Assembly (NCBI GenBank): GCA_946625925.1
Contig: CAMOTP010000037.1
Location: 1-7,944, forward strand
Source: an uncultured Alphaproteobacteria bacterium
Lineage (GTDB): Bacteria; Pseudomonadota; Alphaproteobacteria; Rs-D84
Length of the DNA: 7,944 nucleotides
Direction: 5' to 3'
Part shown: positions 1 through 5,573 of the stretch, piece by piece
How the letters are laid out: each line of letters opens with the position of its first letter
How positions within the stretch are numbered: position 1 is the first letter of the stretch
Notes under the pieces: model-generated
The model's database searches: none
What the model was told of the DNA's origin: nothing
The model's input: the letters and a program-made list of their open reading frames with translations, nothing else
Program-made: the position numbers and the translations under genes

Positions 1-48
1 CCAGATTTCCGCCACATGTCCCCTGCCGTAAAAAATTATTATAAAAAA
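1..48 (+). other. Left-edge stretch, unassigned
   Basis: These bases lie outside the aroK-mscL terminator. Two plus-strand frames reach stops here (TAA at 29-31 and at 42-44), so a plus-strand gene could end in this stretch and share the hairpin at 49-77. The readable tails are 9-13 residues and not recognisable, so no gene is called. Confidence 0.2.
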
Positions 49-77
49 ATACCGCGCAACAAAAAATCACGCGGTAT
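49..77 (-). terminator. Rho-independent terminator of the aroK-mscL operon
   Basis: An 8-bp perfect stem (ATACCGCG at 49-56 with CGCGGTAT at 70-77) encloses a 13-nt loop. It lies 22 nt past the mscL stop. On the minus strand the stem is followed by a run of seven T residues (the A-run at 43-49 on the plus strand), as expected for an intrinsic terminator. On the plus strand it is followed by a T-rich stretch (ATTTTTC), so it may also end a plus-strand gene entering from the left. Confidence 0.8.
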
Positions 78-98
78 ATTTTTCTTAAACTTATAAAA

Positions 99-602
99 TT
101 ATTTTTTAATCTTTGTCACTTTTTTTGCAACCTTGGCAACCTTGCCGACCTTTTCTGTCAAAGATTTAATACCCTTTGCCAAATCAGTCTCCTCTACTGC
201 CTCTATTTCCTCTGCCTTGACCGCAGAACAACAATATGGGCATTTTGTTGCCAATTTACTAATAGATTGCTGACAATATGGACATGCACGTGTTGTAACC
301 GGCTGTTTTGCCTTGGCCTTGGCAGCAATACGAACAACCAAAAATACAGCAAACATTGTAATCAAGAAACTGATAATCGCATTCAAGAATAAACCAATAC
401 TAATTGCTGCATCTGCCCCCAAAGAAATTTTCCATGCAGAAAAATCAATTCCGCCAATCAAAAGTCCAATTGGTGGCATCATAACATCTTTAACCAATGA
501 ATTAACCACAGATGTCATTACCGATCCAACGATAATACCGACAGCCATGTCAATTGCATTACCACGATTTATAAAAGTCTTAAAGTCTTTAAGCATTCCC
601 AT
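99..602 (-). CDS. mscL: Large-conductance mechanosensitive channel MscL with C-terminal zinc ribbon
   Basis: MscL is an inner-membrane pentameric channel that opens under membrane tension and releases solutes during osmotic downshock. The 167-residue protein starts with the family signature: residues 7-45 contain FINRGNAIDMAVG, then VNSLVKDVMMPPIG, forming the N-terminal helix and TM1 (about 15-43). TM2 lies at about 66-92. It is longer than the usual ~135-150 residues. The normal acidic C-terminal helix is replaced by a CPYC-x10-CPYC zinc-ribbon-like pair (Cys107/110 and Cys121/124), an acidic stretch, and a Lys-rich tail ending KKVTKIKK. An upstream in-frame ATG at 647 exists, but I chose 602 because an AAAAAGG ribosome site lies 8 nt upstream and the family N-terminus begins here. 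The start overlaps the end of aroK by 14 nt, which suggests translational coupling. MscL identity is nearly certain; zinc binding is inferred from the cysteine pattern. Confidence 0.95.
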   Translation of the reverse strand: MGMLKDFKTFINRGNAIDMAVGIIVGSVMTSVVNSLVKDVMMPPIGLLIGGIDFSAWKISLGADAAISIGLFLNAIISFLITMFAVFLVVRIAAKAKAKQPVTTRACPYCQQSISKLATKCPYCCSAVKAEEIEAVEETDLAKGIKSLTEKVGKVAKVAKKVTKIKK

Positions 603-1164
603 TTTTTTTTCCTTTTTGTTCTTTTGTGTATTGTTCCAGCGCATCAAGCACCGCGTTTAATGTTTTGCGCAGACTTTCATCATGCGTTTCAACCATTATA
701 TTTGCCTTAGCATATGTATCATATCGCTCTTTTATCAATTGCGATAAAATCACCCTGCTATCATTATTTAGTAATTGCGGACGCGTACGTCTAAAATTAG
801 TACGTTTAACCAACAAATCTAAATCTGCCTTTAACCATATACTTGTCGCACGTTGCAACACCATTTCACGCACAGCCGGTGTTATAAAAGCACCCTCGCC
901 CGTAGAAATAACTTTAATTTCTGGTTCACTATCCAATAATCTTTCTATCACTGATTTTTCCGCGCGTCTAAATTCCTGTTCGCCATACATAGAAAAAATA
1001 TCAACAACACTGCATCCTGCGGCAGCCTCTATTTCTTTATCAGAATCAACAAATGGAATTCCCAACGCACGCGACAACGCACGTCCAACCGATGTTTTAC
1101 CTGCCCCCATCAGTCCAACCATAACAATAGGTTTATCTAACTTGATATGTGATTTTGTTCTCAT
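589..1164 (-). CDS. aroK: Shikimate kinase
   Basis: AroK phosphorylates shikimate with ATP to shikimate 3-phosphate in the cytoplasmic chorismate pathway to aromatic amino acids. The 191-residue protein has a Walker A loop (GLMGAGKTS, 17-25), the shikimate and Mg-binding DSD (Asp40, Asp42), the FRRAE arginine region (64-68), the lid arginine in TRPQLL (127-132), and an ERYDTYAKA C-terminal segment (146-154) like other alphaproteobacterial enzymes. One oddity is that the shikimate-binding Gly-Gly-Gly motif reads GEG (89-91). The C-terminus is Lys-rich (KEQKGKK). aroK is first in a two-gene operon with mscL, not beside aroB as in many proteobacteria. No Shine-Dalgarno sequence precedes the ATG, and a promoter -10 ends 7 nt upstream, so the mRNA may be leaderless. 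A gluconate-type kinase is less likely because the DxD and lid motifs are those of AroK. Confidence 0.93.
   Translation of the reverse strand: MRTKSHIKLDKPIVMVGLMGAGKTSVGRALSRALGIPFVDSDKEIEAAAGCSVVDIFSMYGEQEFRRAEKSVIERLLDSEPEIKVISTGEGAFITPAVREMVLQRATSIWLKADLDLLVKRTNFRRTRPQLLNNDSRVILSQLIKERYDTYAKANIMVETHDESLRKTLNAVLDALEQYTKEQKGKKNGNA
611..617 (-). promoter_or_regulatory. Ribosome binding site that decides the mscL start
   Basis: On the minus strand this reads AAAAAGG, 8 nt before the ATG at 602. It lies inside the 3' end of aroK. Its spacing suits the 602 start (MGMLKDF); the next ATG at 596 would be 14 nt away and the upstream ATG at 647 has no such site. Confidence 0.6.
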
Positions 1165-1171
1165 ACCGGGT

Positions 1172-1201
1172 ATTTTAGCAAAAAAACTATAATTTTGACA
1201 A
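1172..1201 (-). promoter_or_regulatory. Promoter of aroK-mscL (extended -10)
   Basis: On the minus strand, TTGTCA (1201-1196) is separated by 18 nt from TAAAAT (1177-1172). The -10 is preceded by TGC, giving an extended -10 of the form TGnTAAAAT. The expected transcription start falls on 1165 or 1164, and 1164 is the A of the aroK ATG, which predicts a leaderless transcript. Inferred from consensus only. Confidence 0.55.
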
Positions 1202-1207
1202 TAAAAA

Positions 1208-1236
1208 TTTCATATTAATCAAAAATATGATATAAT
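1208..1236 (+). promoter_or_regulatory. Promoter of the beta-barrel gene (extended -10)
   Basis: A perfect TATAAT at 1231-1236 is preceded by TGA, giving the extended -10 TGATATAAT. The -35 position 17 nt upstream holds only TTTCAT (1208-1213). Transcription should start near 1243, giving a leader of about 25 nt with a clear ribosome site. A 7-bp inverted repeat (TCATATT at 1210-1216, AATATGA at 1224-1230) fills the spacer and could be an operator. Confidence 0.65.
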
Positions 1237-1252
1237 ACTCAGTATAGAGAAA

Positions 1253-1258
1253 AAGGAG
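1253..1258 (+). promoter_or_regulatory. Shine-Dalgarno site of the beta-barrel gene
   Basis: AAGGAG lies 9 nt before the ATG at 1268. It is the strongest ribosome site in the window and fixes the start so that the protein begins with a signal peptide. Confidence 0.8.
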
Positions 1259-1267
1259 CCTTGTATA

Positions 1268-2275
1268 ATGTATAAAAGCAAATTATTTTTAACCAGCATT
1301 GCCCTTGCCGGCTTATTCGGTATATCTGGCACTGCACACGCAACACATTTGTACACCAGTAACATCAGTGCAATGAATATCAATATGTTATCTGAACAAA
1401 TGATGTCTTATACACATCAAGGTGAAAATATATCTGATTTTATTCCTGTAAAATATGGTATCATGACTCGACTGGACGAATACGGCGACAATGGTATCAG
1501 AACAGAAAAAACATTACTGGAATCTAATGAACCATTAGAAAAAAATGTATGGGCTAACCTTAAACACTTGAATACAGACACACAATACAATGACGACAAC
1601 TCTAGACACAGTCGTATGTACATGGCTGCTATTGGGTTTAATACCAAAGACATAGAGTTAGCACATGGCGGAATTTCTTTTGGTACATTTTTAGGACACA
1701 TTTCCGAAAACATTTCATCAATTACACCAAACGGATTCAGTTTCGGTGTATTTTCTCGTTATAAATACAACATATTCGATGTTACAGGCTTAATAAACAA
1801 TGGCTCTATCAACAAAAATTCGTATCAAACAGAATTAAATCAATCATGGATTAACGCGGCATTGGACGCATCTATGAACATACGTCTTTCCGATATATTA
1901 CTTATCAAACCACGTGTTTATGTCGGCTATACCAAGGTATCCACAGACAAAGATTTAAAAATCTATAACGACACCATTTCTGCCAAGAATTTTGAATTCG
2001 TAAACTTTGTTCCGTCTGCAGAAATATACACTCGATTGGATAAAGATTTTTATGCCGCAATTTCGGCTAAATACGTTTCCATTGATGGCAACACAGACAA
2101 AAACGTTTATGCAAACGGCACTTTTATAGGCAAAACATCCTCTCAAAATTATGCAGAACTAGGATTAAATCTGGAATATGATATAAACCCGGTTATATTG
2201 ACTGGTGGCATCCGTAAACAATTTGAAGGATTTGACGGATGGGCTGGCGATATTTCTATAAAATATACATTCTAA
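1268..2275 (+). CDS. Secreted autotransporter-type outer-membrane beta-barrel protein, nearly passenger-less
   Basis: The 335-residue protein starts with a Sec signal peptide: Lys at 3 and 5, a hydrophobic core at 6-20, and a likely cleavage after AHA at residue 25. From about residue 93 (NVWANLKHL) to the end it has alternating hydrophobic/polar strands with aromatic girdle residues. The last strand ends in Tyr-Thr-Phe, the C-terminal aromatic signal used by the BAM machinery. The block of about 243 residues, including the final strands ELGLNLEYDI and ILTGGIRKQF, resembles an autotransporter beta-domain (12 strands expected). Only about 67 residues lie between signal peptide and barrel, too few for a normal passenger. 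It stands alone between a divergent promoter and a convergent terminator. Its role is unknown: surface antigen, adhesin remnant or small pore. Barrel and export are well supported; autotransporter membership is inferred from sequence feel rather than an alignment. Confidence 0.75.
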   Translation: MYKSKLFLTSIALAGLFGISGTAHATHLYTSNISAMNINMLSEQMMSYTHQGENISDFIPVKYGIMTRLDEYGDNGIRTEKTLLESNEPLEKNVWANLKHLNTDTQYNDDNSRHSRMYMAAIGFNTKDIELAHGGISFGTFLGHISENISSITPNGFSFGVFSRYKYNIFDVTGLINNGSINKNSYQTELNQSWINAALDASMNIRLSDILLIKPRVYVGYTKVSTDKDLKIYNDTISAKNFEFVNFVPSAEIYTRLDKDFYAAISAKYVSIDGNTDKNVYANGTFIGKTSSQNYAELGLNLEYDINPVILTGGIRKQFEGFDGWAGDISIKYTF

Positions 2276-2276
2276 T

Positions 2277-2302
2277 AAAAAACACCCATTTGGGTGTTTT
2301 TT
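2277..2302. terminator. Bidirectional terminator between the beta-barrel gene and prfA
   Basis: CACCC (2283-2287) pairs with GGGTG (2292-2296) around an ATTT loop, and flanking A- and T-runs (2277-2282 and 2297-2303) extend it. A run of T follows the stem on both strands. It sits 1 nt after the beta-barrel stop and 8 nt past the prfA stop, so it should serve both convergent genes. Confidence 0.88.
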
Positions 2303-2310
2303 TATTTAAC

Positions 2311-3375
2311 TTAATTTAATGCTGCTAACTGCTCTAATTGATCTGCAGATATCAACGCATCAATCATTTCATCCAGACCTTCGCCACCTGCCAAAATATC
2401 ATCTAACTTATATAAAGTCAGTTTAATACGATGGTCAGTCACACGTTGTTCTGGAAAATTATATGTCCTAATCTTTTCACTACGGTCCCCTGACCCGACC
2501 ATACTCCGTCTTGAACTATTACTTTCGTTTTGCTGTTCAAGTCTTTGTTTTTCGTATAATTTTGACCGCAACACCGCCATAGCTGATGCTTTGTTTTGAA
2601 ACTGCGAACGTTCATTTTGACACGTCACAACAATACCAGACGGAAAGTGCGTAATACGAATTGCACTATCAGTTTTATTAACATGCTGACCACCCGCACC
2701 AGACGCACGAAAAACATCGATACGAATATCTTTATCTTCAATTACAACATCAATCTCTTTGGCTTCGGGCATAACCGCAACCGATGCAGCAGATGTATGA
2801 ATACGACCACTGGCTTCGGTTTCTGGAACACGTTGCACACGATGTATCCCAGATTCAAATTTCATACGTGCATAAGCACCCACCCCATCAATTTTGAATA
2901 CAATTTCCTTATATCCATGCAATGACGTAGGGTTTTCTTCGATAACTTCGACCTGCCACCCCTTACGCAAAGCATATGATTTATATTGATTATATAAATC
3001 GCCAGCAAACAATGCAGATTCTTCACCACCAACACCAGCACGAATTTCCATAATAACACTATTATCATCTGCATCATCACGTGGCAACAACGCAATTTGC
3101 AAACGACGTTCTATATCCGGCAAAGCAGCCTTTAATTCCGCCATTTGTTCAACCGCCATCGAATGAAATTCAGGATCATGTTGCAACTCTTCCGCATCAG
3201 CAATACCCTTTGTGGTTTGAAAATATTCATCAATCAAAGGCAACAATTCTGACAATCTGGAATATTCTTTGGACAATTTTGTTAACTCATCCCCAGAAAC
3301 ATTTCCAGAATTCATCAATCCACTAATTTCATCTGCACGTTTTTGAATATCGCGCAATTTGCTTTCTATAATCAT
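2311..3375 (-). CDS. prfA: Peptide chain release factor 1 (RF1)
   Basis: RF1 reads UAA and UAG in the ribosomal A site and triggers peptidyl-tRNA hydrolysis. The 354-residue protein is full length. An N-terminal helical domain (1-100) is followed by the GVGGEES segment (114-120), the RF1-type codon-recognition tripeptide PET in HRVQRVPETEASGRIHTS (178-195), and the catalytic GGQ in SGAGGQHVN (225-233). The PxT tripeptide, instead of the RF2 SPF, fixes the specificity. The gene is second in an operon: its ATG lies 1 nt after the hisS stop, and an AAAGG ribosome site at 3389-3385 inside hisS is 9 nt upstream. The methyltransferase gene prmC, which modifies the GGQ glutamine and often follows prfA, is not here; a terminator follows at once. 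Both amber and ochre stops occur in the window, so RF1 has work to do. Confidence 0.97.
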   Translation of the reverse strand: MIIESKLRDIQKRADEISGLMNSGNVSGDELTKLSKEYSRLSELLPLIDEYFQTTKGIADAEELQHDPEFHSMAVEQMAELKAALPDIERRLQIALLPRDDADDNSVIMEIRAGVGGEESALFAGDLYNQYKSYALRKGWQVEVIEENPTSLHGYKEIVFKIDGVGAYARMKFESGIHRVQRVPETEASGRIHTSAASVAVMPEAKEIDVVIEDKDIRIDVFRASGAGGQHVNKTDSAIRITHFPSGIVVTCQNERSQFQNKASAMAVLRSKLYEKQRLEQQNESNSSRRSMVGSGDRSEKIRTYNFPEQRVTDHRIKLTLYKLDDILAGGEGLDEMIDALISADQLEQLAALN

Positions 3376-3376
3376 A

Positions 3377-4678
3377 TTAAGCTACCTTTATCAATTTTAT
3401 TGCATCCGCCAAAGACAAACTTTGTTGTTCACCCGTCTGCATATTTTTAAGTGCAACAAGTTGATTTTCAGATTCATTATCGCCAATTATCATACTGAAT
3501 CTGGCACAAATTTTATCAGCATATTCAATCTGGTTTTTGAACTTTTTATCTGTATCCAAATATGATACAGCAGCAATATTTTCAGCACGCAAAGCATTTA
3601 CAATACGTGAAGCATAACCAACATTATTATCACCCATAACCAATACAGCAACATCTATTGGGTTTTCAAACTGTGTTAAATCTATTTGATTATTTTCCAG
3701 CATAGCAGCAAATATTCTTGAAAAACCTATTGCTGCACCAACACCAATAATCTTGGTTTTTGAAAATTTACCTACCAAATCAGCATAACGCCCACCACCC
3801 GCGGCCGTTCCTAACTCTGGATGATTAACCAATTTAAATTCAAACACCAATCCTGTATAATACGCCAAACCACGTGTAATAGACAAATCTATTTTAGCAT
3901 TTGAAACTTCCATTTCCTCTAAAACTTTCATAAATCCAGTTAATTCAGAAATAGCCGCATCTAACTTATCAGATTTGTTTACAAATTGTGTATAACCATT
4001 TGTAAATACAGATTTTATCGTATTTTCTTTATCTGTATTTCCTAAAGCATCTTTTAATCCCTCGGCAAAATCTTCATCACCCATTTTGTCCTTTTTATCA
4101 ATCAAGACAAAAACTTCTTTTTTCTGTTCAGGATTCATTTCTAAATAATCAAATAACGCATCCCAGAATGGGCGACTGCCAACCAAAACAATATTTGGCC
4201 CAATAAATTCTTTTACCGAATCCAAAGCGCGACCAATTACAGAAATAATTTCTGCATCATAATTTGTTGATAAAGAATTTATCCCCATAATATCTAAATC
4301 CATCTGGTAAAATTCGCGATAACGACCACGTTGGGCGCGCTCACCACGATACCGTTTGGAAAACTGTGATGCACGAAAAGGAAACACCAAATCATTCAGG
4401 TGCCCTGCCACGTAACGCGACAGACCAACTGTGCCATCATAACGCAACCCCATTTTGGTATCACCTTTTTGGAATAAAAACATCTGGGTTTCAATTTCAT
4501 CCCAATTATCTTTATCCGTCAAAACCTCGGCACGTTCTATAGCAGGCAAATCCAGCATAGAAAACCCAGCCAGTTTCAAAACATTTTGCATACGCACCGC
4601 ACAAGTATCAAAACAACGTTGTTGTGCAGGTAATAATTCTATAAACCCTGATAACGGTTTAGTAGGTTTTAAATCCAT
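3377..4678 (-). CDS. hisS: Histidyl-tRNA synthetase
   Basis: HisRS is a class II aminoacyl-tRNA synthetase that attaches histidine to tRNA-His. The 433-residue protein has normal length. Recognisable parts are LRYDGTVGLSRYVA (78-91, in place of LRPEGT), class II motif 2 around RGERAQRGRYREFYQ (111-125), the His-specific loop RGLAYYTG (269-276) with the catalytic arginine, GGGRYADL (294-301), motif 3 GVGAAIGFSRI (312-322), and a C-terminal anticodon-binding alpha/beta domain (about 341-433). The motif 2 form (RGRYREFYQ) differs from the GPGRFRQF type of many alphaproteobacteria that lack G-1 on tRNA-His. Two usually conserved aspartates are replaced: RGLDYY reads RGLAYY and GGRYDGL reads GGRYADL. 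The start has an AAGGGA ribosome site 8-9 nt upstream. It heads an operon with prfA. A HisZ paralogue is unlikely because motif 2, the arginine and the anticodon domain are all present. Confidence 0.96.
   Translation of the reverse strand: MDLKPTKPLSGFIELLPAQQRCFDTCAVRMQNVLKLAGFSMLDLPAIERAEVLTDKDNWDEIETQMFLFQKGDTKMGLRYDGTVGLSRYVAGHLNDLVFPFRASQFSKRYRGERAQRGRYREFYQMDLDIMGINSLSTNYDAEIISVIGRALDSVKEFIGPNIVLVGSRPFWDALFDYLEMNPEQKKEVFVLIDKKDKMGDEDFAEGLKDALGNTDKENTIKSVFTNGYTQFVNKSDKLDAAISELTGFMKVLEEMEVSNAKIDLSITRGLAYYTGLVFEFKLVNHPELGTAAGGGRYADLVGKFSKTKIIGVGAAIGFSRIFAAMLENNQIDLTQFENPIDVAVLVMGDNNVGYASRIVNALRAENIAAVSYLDTDKKFKNQIEYADKICARFSMIIGDNESENQLVALKNMQTGEQQSLSLADAIKLIKVA
3385..3389 (-). promoter_or_regulatory. 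Ribosome binding site of prfA within hisS
   Basis: The minus strand reads AAAGG, 9 nt before the prfA ATG. It overlaps the last codons of hisS, consistent with coupled translation of hisS and prfA. Confidence 0.6.
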
Positions 4679-4686
4679 AATATATA

Positions 4687-4692
4687 TCCCTT
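4687..4692 (-). promoter_or_regulatory. Ribosome binding site of hisS
   Basis: The minus strand reads AAGGGA; the last G is 9 nt before the ATG at 4678. It supports the MDLKPTKPLSG start. Confidence 0.6.
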
Positions 4693-4725
4693 GGTTTTAT
4701 AATTTAATTAGAATTTTCGAACTTT

Positions 4726-4734
4726 ATTATATCA
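4726..4734 (-). promoter_or_regulatory. Promoter of hisS-prfA (extended -10)
   Basis: The minus strand reads TGATATAAT, a perfect extended -10. The expected start is near 4719, giving a leader of about 41 nt that contains the ribosome site. The -35 position (TAGCGT, 17 nt upstream) is poor. The 12 bases TATGATATAATA are identical to those at the beta-barrel promoter. Confidence 0.65.
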
Positions 4735-4760
4735 TAAAAATGATAAAGACGCTAGAAACA

Positions 4761-4778
4761 CACACCCATACGGGCGTG
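4761..4778 (-). terminator. Probable terminator of the tkt-metallopeptidase operon
   Basis: On the minus strand CACGCCC (4778-4772) pairs with GGGTGTG (4767-4761) around a GTAT loop, using one G-U pair. The same site on the plus strand would have an A-C mismatch, so the fold favours minus-strand RNA. It is 76 nt past the metallopeptidase stop and 27 nt before the hisS -10. The following tract (TGTTTCTAG) is a weak U-run, so termination may be partial. The bases 4779-4853 between this hairpin and the metallopeptidase stop show nothing I recognise. Confidence 0.5.
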
Positions 4779-4853
4779 ATGCAAAACACAAACAAAATAT
4801 ATTTTTTTACTACTCATACCAGACAGTCTAACAACAAAACATGAAAAAATCAA

Positions 4854-5573
4854 CTAAAAATAACGATGTAGTGATGCACCGTTTTGATTCAACCACCTTT
4901 TTGCACGTTCTACACCAAAACCATATAATTCTGAAACCTGGTGCCAAAATGCCGGTGAATGATCCATATGTTTTTTATGTGCCAATTCATGCATAACAAC
5001 ATACCGCATAACCGGCACCGGTGCAAAAGCCAATCGCCACGAAAAAGACATTGTCCCAGTTGATGAACAACTGCCCCAACGAGATGTCGTATCACGCAAC
5101 GCGATACGTGCCGGCCAAAATTCACGCGGGGTTGATTTTATAATTTCTTTGATAGATTTTAACAACTCTGCCTTGATAACATCACGCACCCTGCGTTCAA
5201 ACATATCTGGGGTTCCGCCAACAAATAAAGTCCATCGACCATTATCATTCATAATTAATTTATTAGATTTAGCATTCTGATTCCAAACCAACAAAACTTG
5301 TCTATCTAAAAATTCTATTTCATCCCCGTCATGCACGACACATTTTTCTGGTACTGCCGCAAAAATTTTTTCAACCCATTTACGTTTAGATTCCAAAAAT
5401 TTAATCGCGTGTGATTCAGAAACAAAAAAAGGTTTTGATATATGTAATTCTTTTACCGGACATGTTTTAGGTCGCAAAACAATATTACGAGCACCACGTC
5501 TGGATTCTATCACCACCGGCACATTTTCCCCACTATCACAAACAAACACATACCCTGACATAACAACCAACAT
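4854..5573 (-). CDS. YgjP/DUF45-type zinc metallopeptidase
   Basis: The 239-residue protein matches the YgjP-like (DUF45) family of predicted zinc metalloproteases related to SprT/M48-type folds. Visible signatures are the N-terminal strand region with SRRGARNIVLRP (24-35), the family block SRWGSCSSTGTMSFSWRL (164-181), the zinc motif HELAH (His195, Glu196, His199), and a further histidine in HMDHSPAFW (His205) as likely third ligand. No signal peptide or membrane segment is evident, so it should be cytoplasmic. The physiological substrate of this family is not well defined. The ATG shares one base with the tkt stop (TAATG), with no Shine-Dalgarno sequence, which suggests termination-reinitiation. 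An alternative start is the ATG at 5561 (residue 5), also without a good ribosome site. It ends with a TAG stop. There is no obvious functional link to transketolase. Confidence 0.88.
   Translation of the reverse strand: MLVVMSGYVFVCDSGENVPVVIESRRGARNIVLRPKTCPVKELHISKPFFVSESHAIKFLESKRKWVEKIFAAVPEKCVVHDGDEIEFLDRQVLLVWNQNAKSNKLIMNDNGRWTLFVGGTPDMFERRVRDVIKAELLKSIKEIIKSTPREFWPARIALRDTTSRWGSCSSTGTMSFSWRLAFAPVPVMRYVVMHELAHKKHMDHSPAFWHQVSELYGFGVERAKRWLNQNGASLHRYF

Noticed and set aside
1..96. Plus-strand C-terminal fragment entering from the left edge
   Set aside because: Three frames are possible, each tail is too short to recognise, and one would run through the terminator hairpin.
603..647. Upstream ATG at 647 as the mscL start
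   Set aside because: It would add 15 polar residues (Asn/Lys-rich) not seen in MscL and lie deep in aroK; the ribosome site favours 602.
313..660. Plus-strand reading frame of 115 codons opposite mscL
   Set aside because: It is antisense to a clear mscL, has no ribosome site, and its residues mirror the membrane-helix codons of mscL.
626..1192. Plus-strand reading frame of 188 codons opposite aroK
   Set aside because: It is a shadow of aroK, with no family signature and no start signal.
1195..1200. Perfect TTGACA as the -35 of the beta-barrel gene
   Set aside because: It is 30 nt from the TATAAT, too far for one promoter. The overlapping sequence on the other strand fits aroK.
3377..4678. 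HisZ-like regulatory paralogue instead of HisRS
   Set aside because: The motif 2 arginines, the RGLxYY arginine and the C-terminal anticodon domain are all present, and there is no hisG neighbour.
4455..4844. Plus-strand reading frame of 129 codons running from inside hisS through the 4679-4853 gap
   Set aside because: Its first half is antisense to hisS and its second half covers the hisS promoter and a terminator; the protein is low-complexity.
4679..4853. Small RNA or riboswitch in the gap upstream of hisS
   Set aside because: Beyond the hairpin at 4761-4778 and the hisS promoter, the expected hisS leader is only about 41 nt and shows no T-box or other conserved structure.
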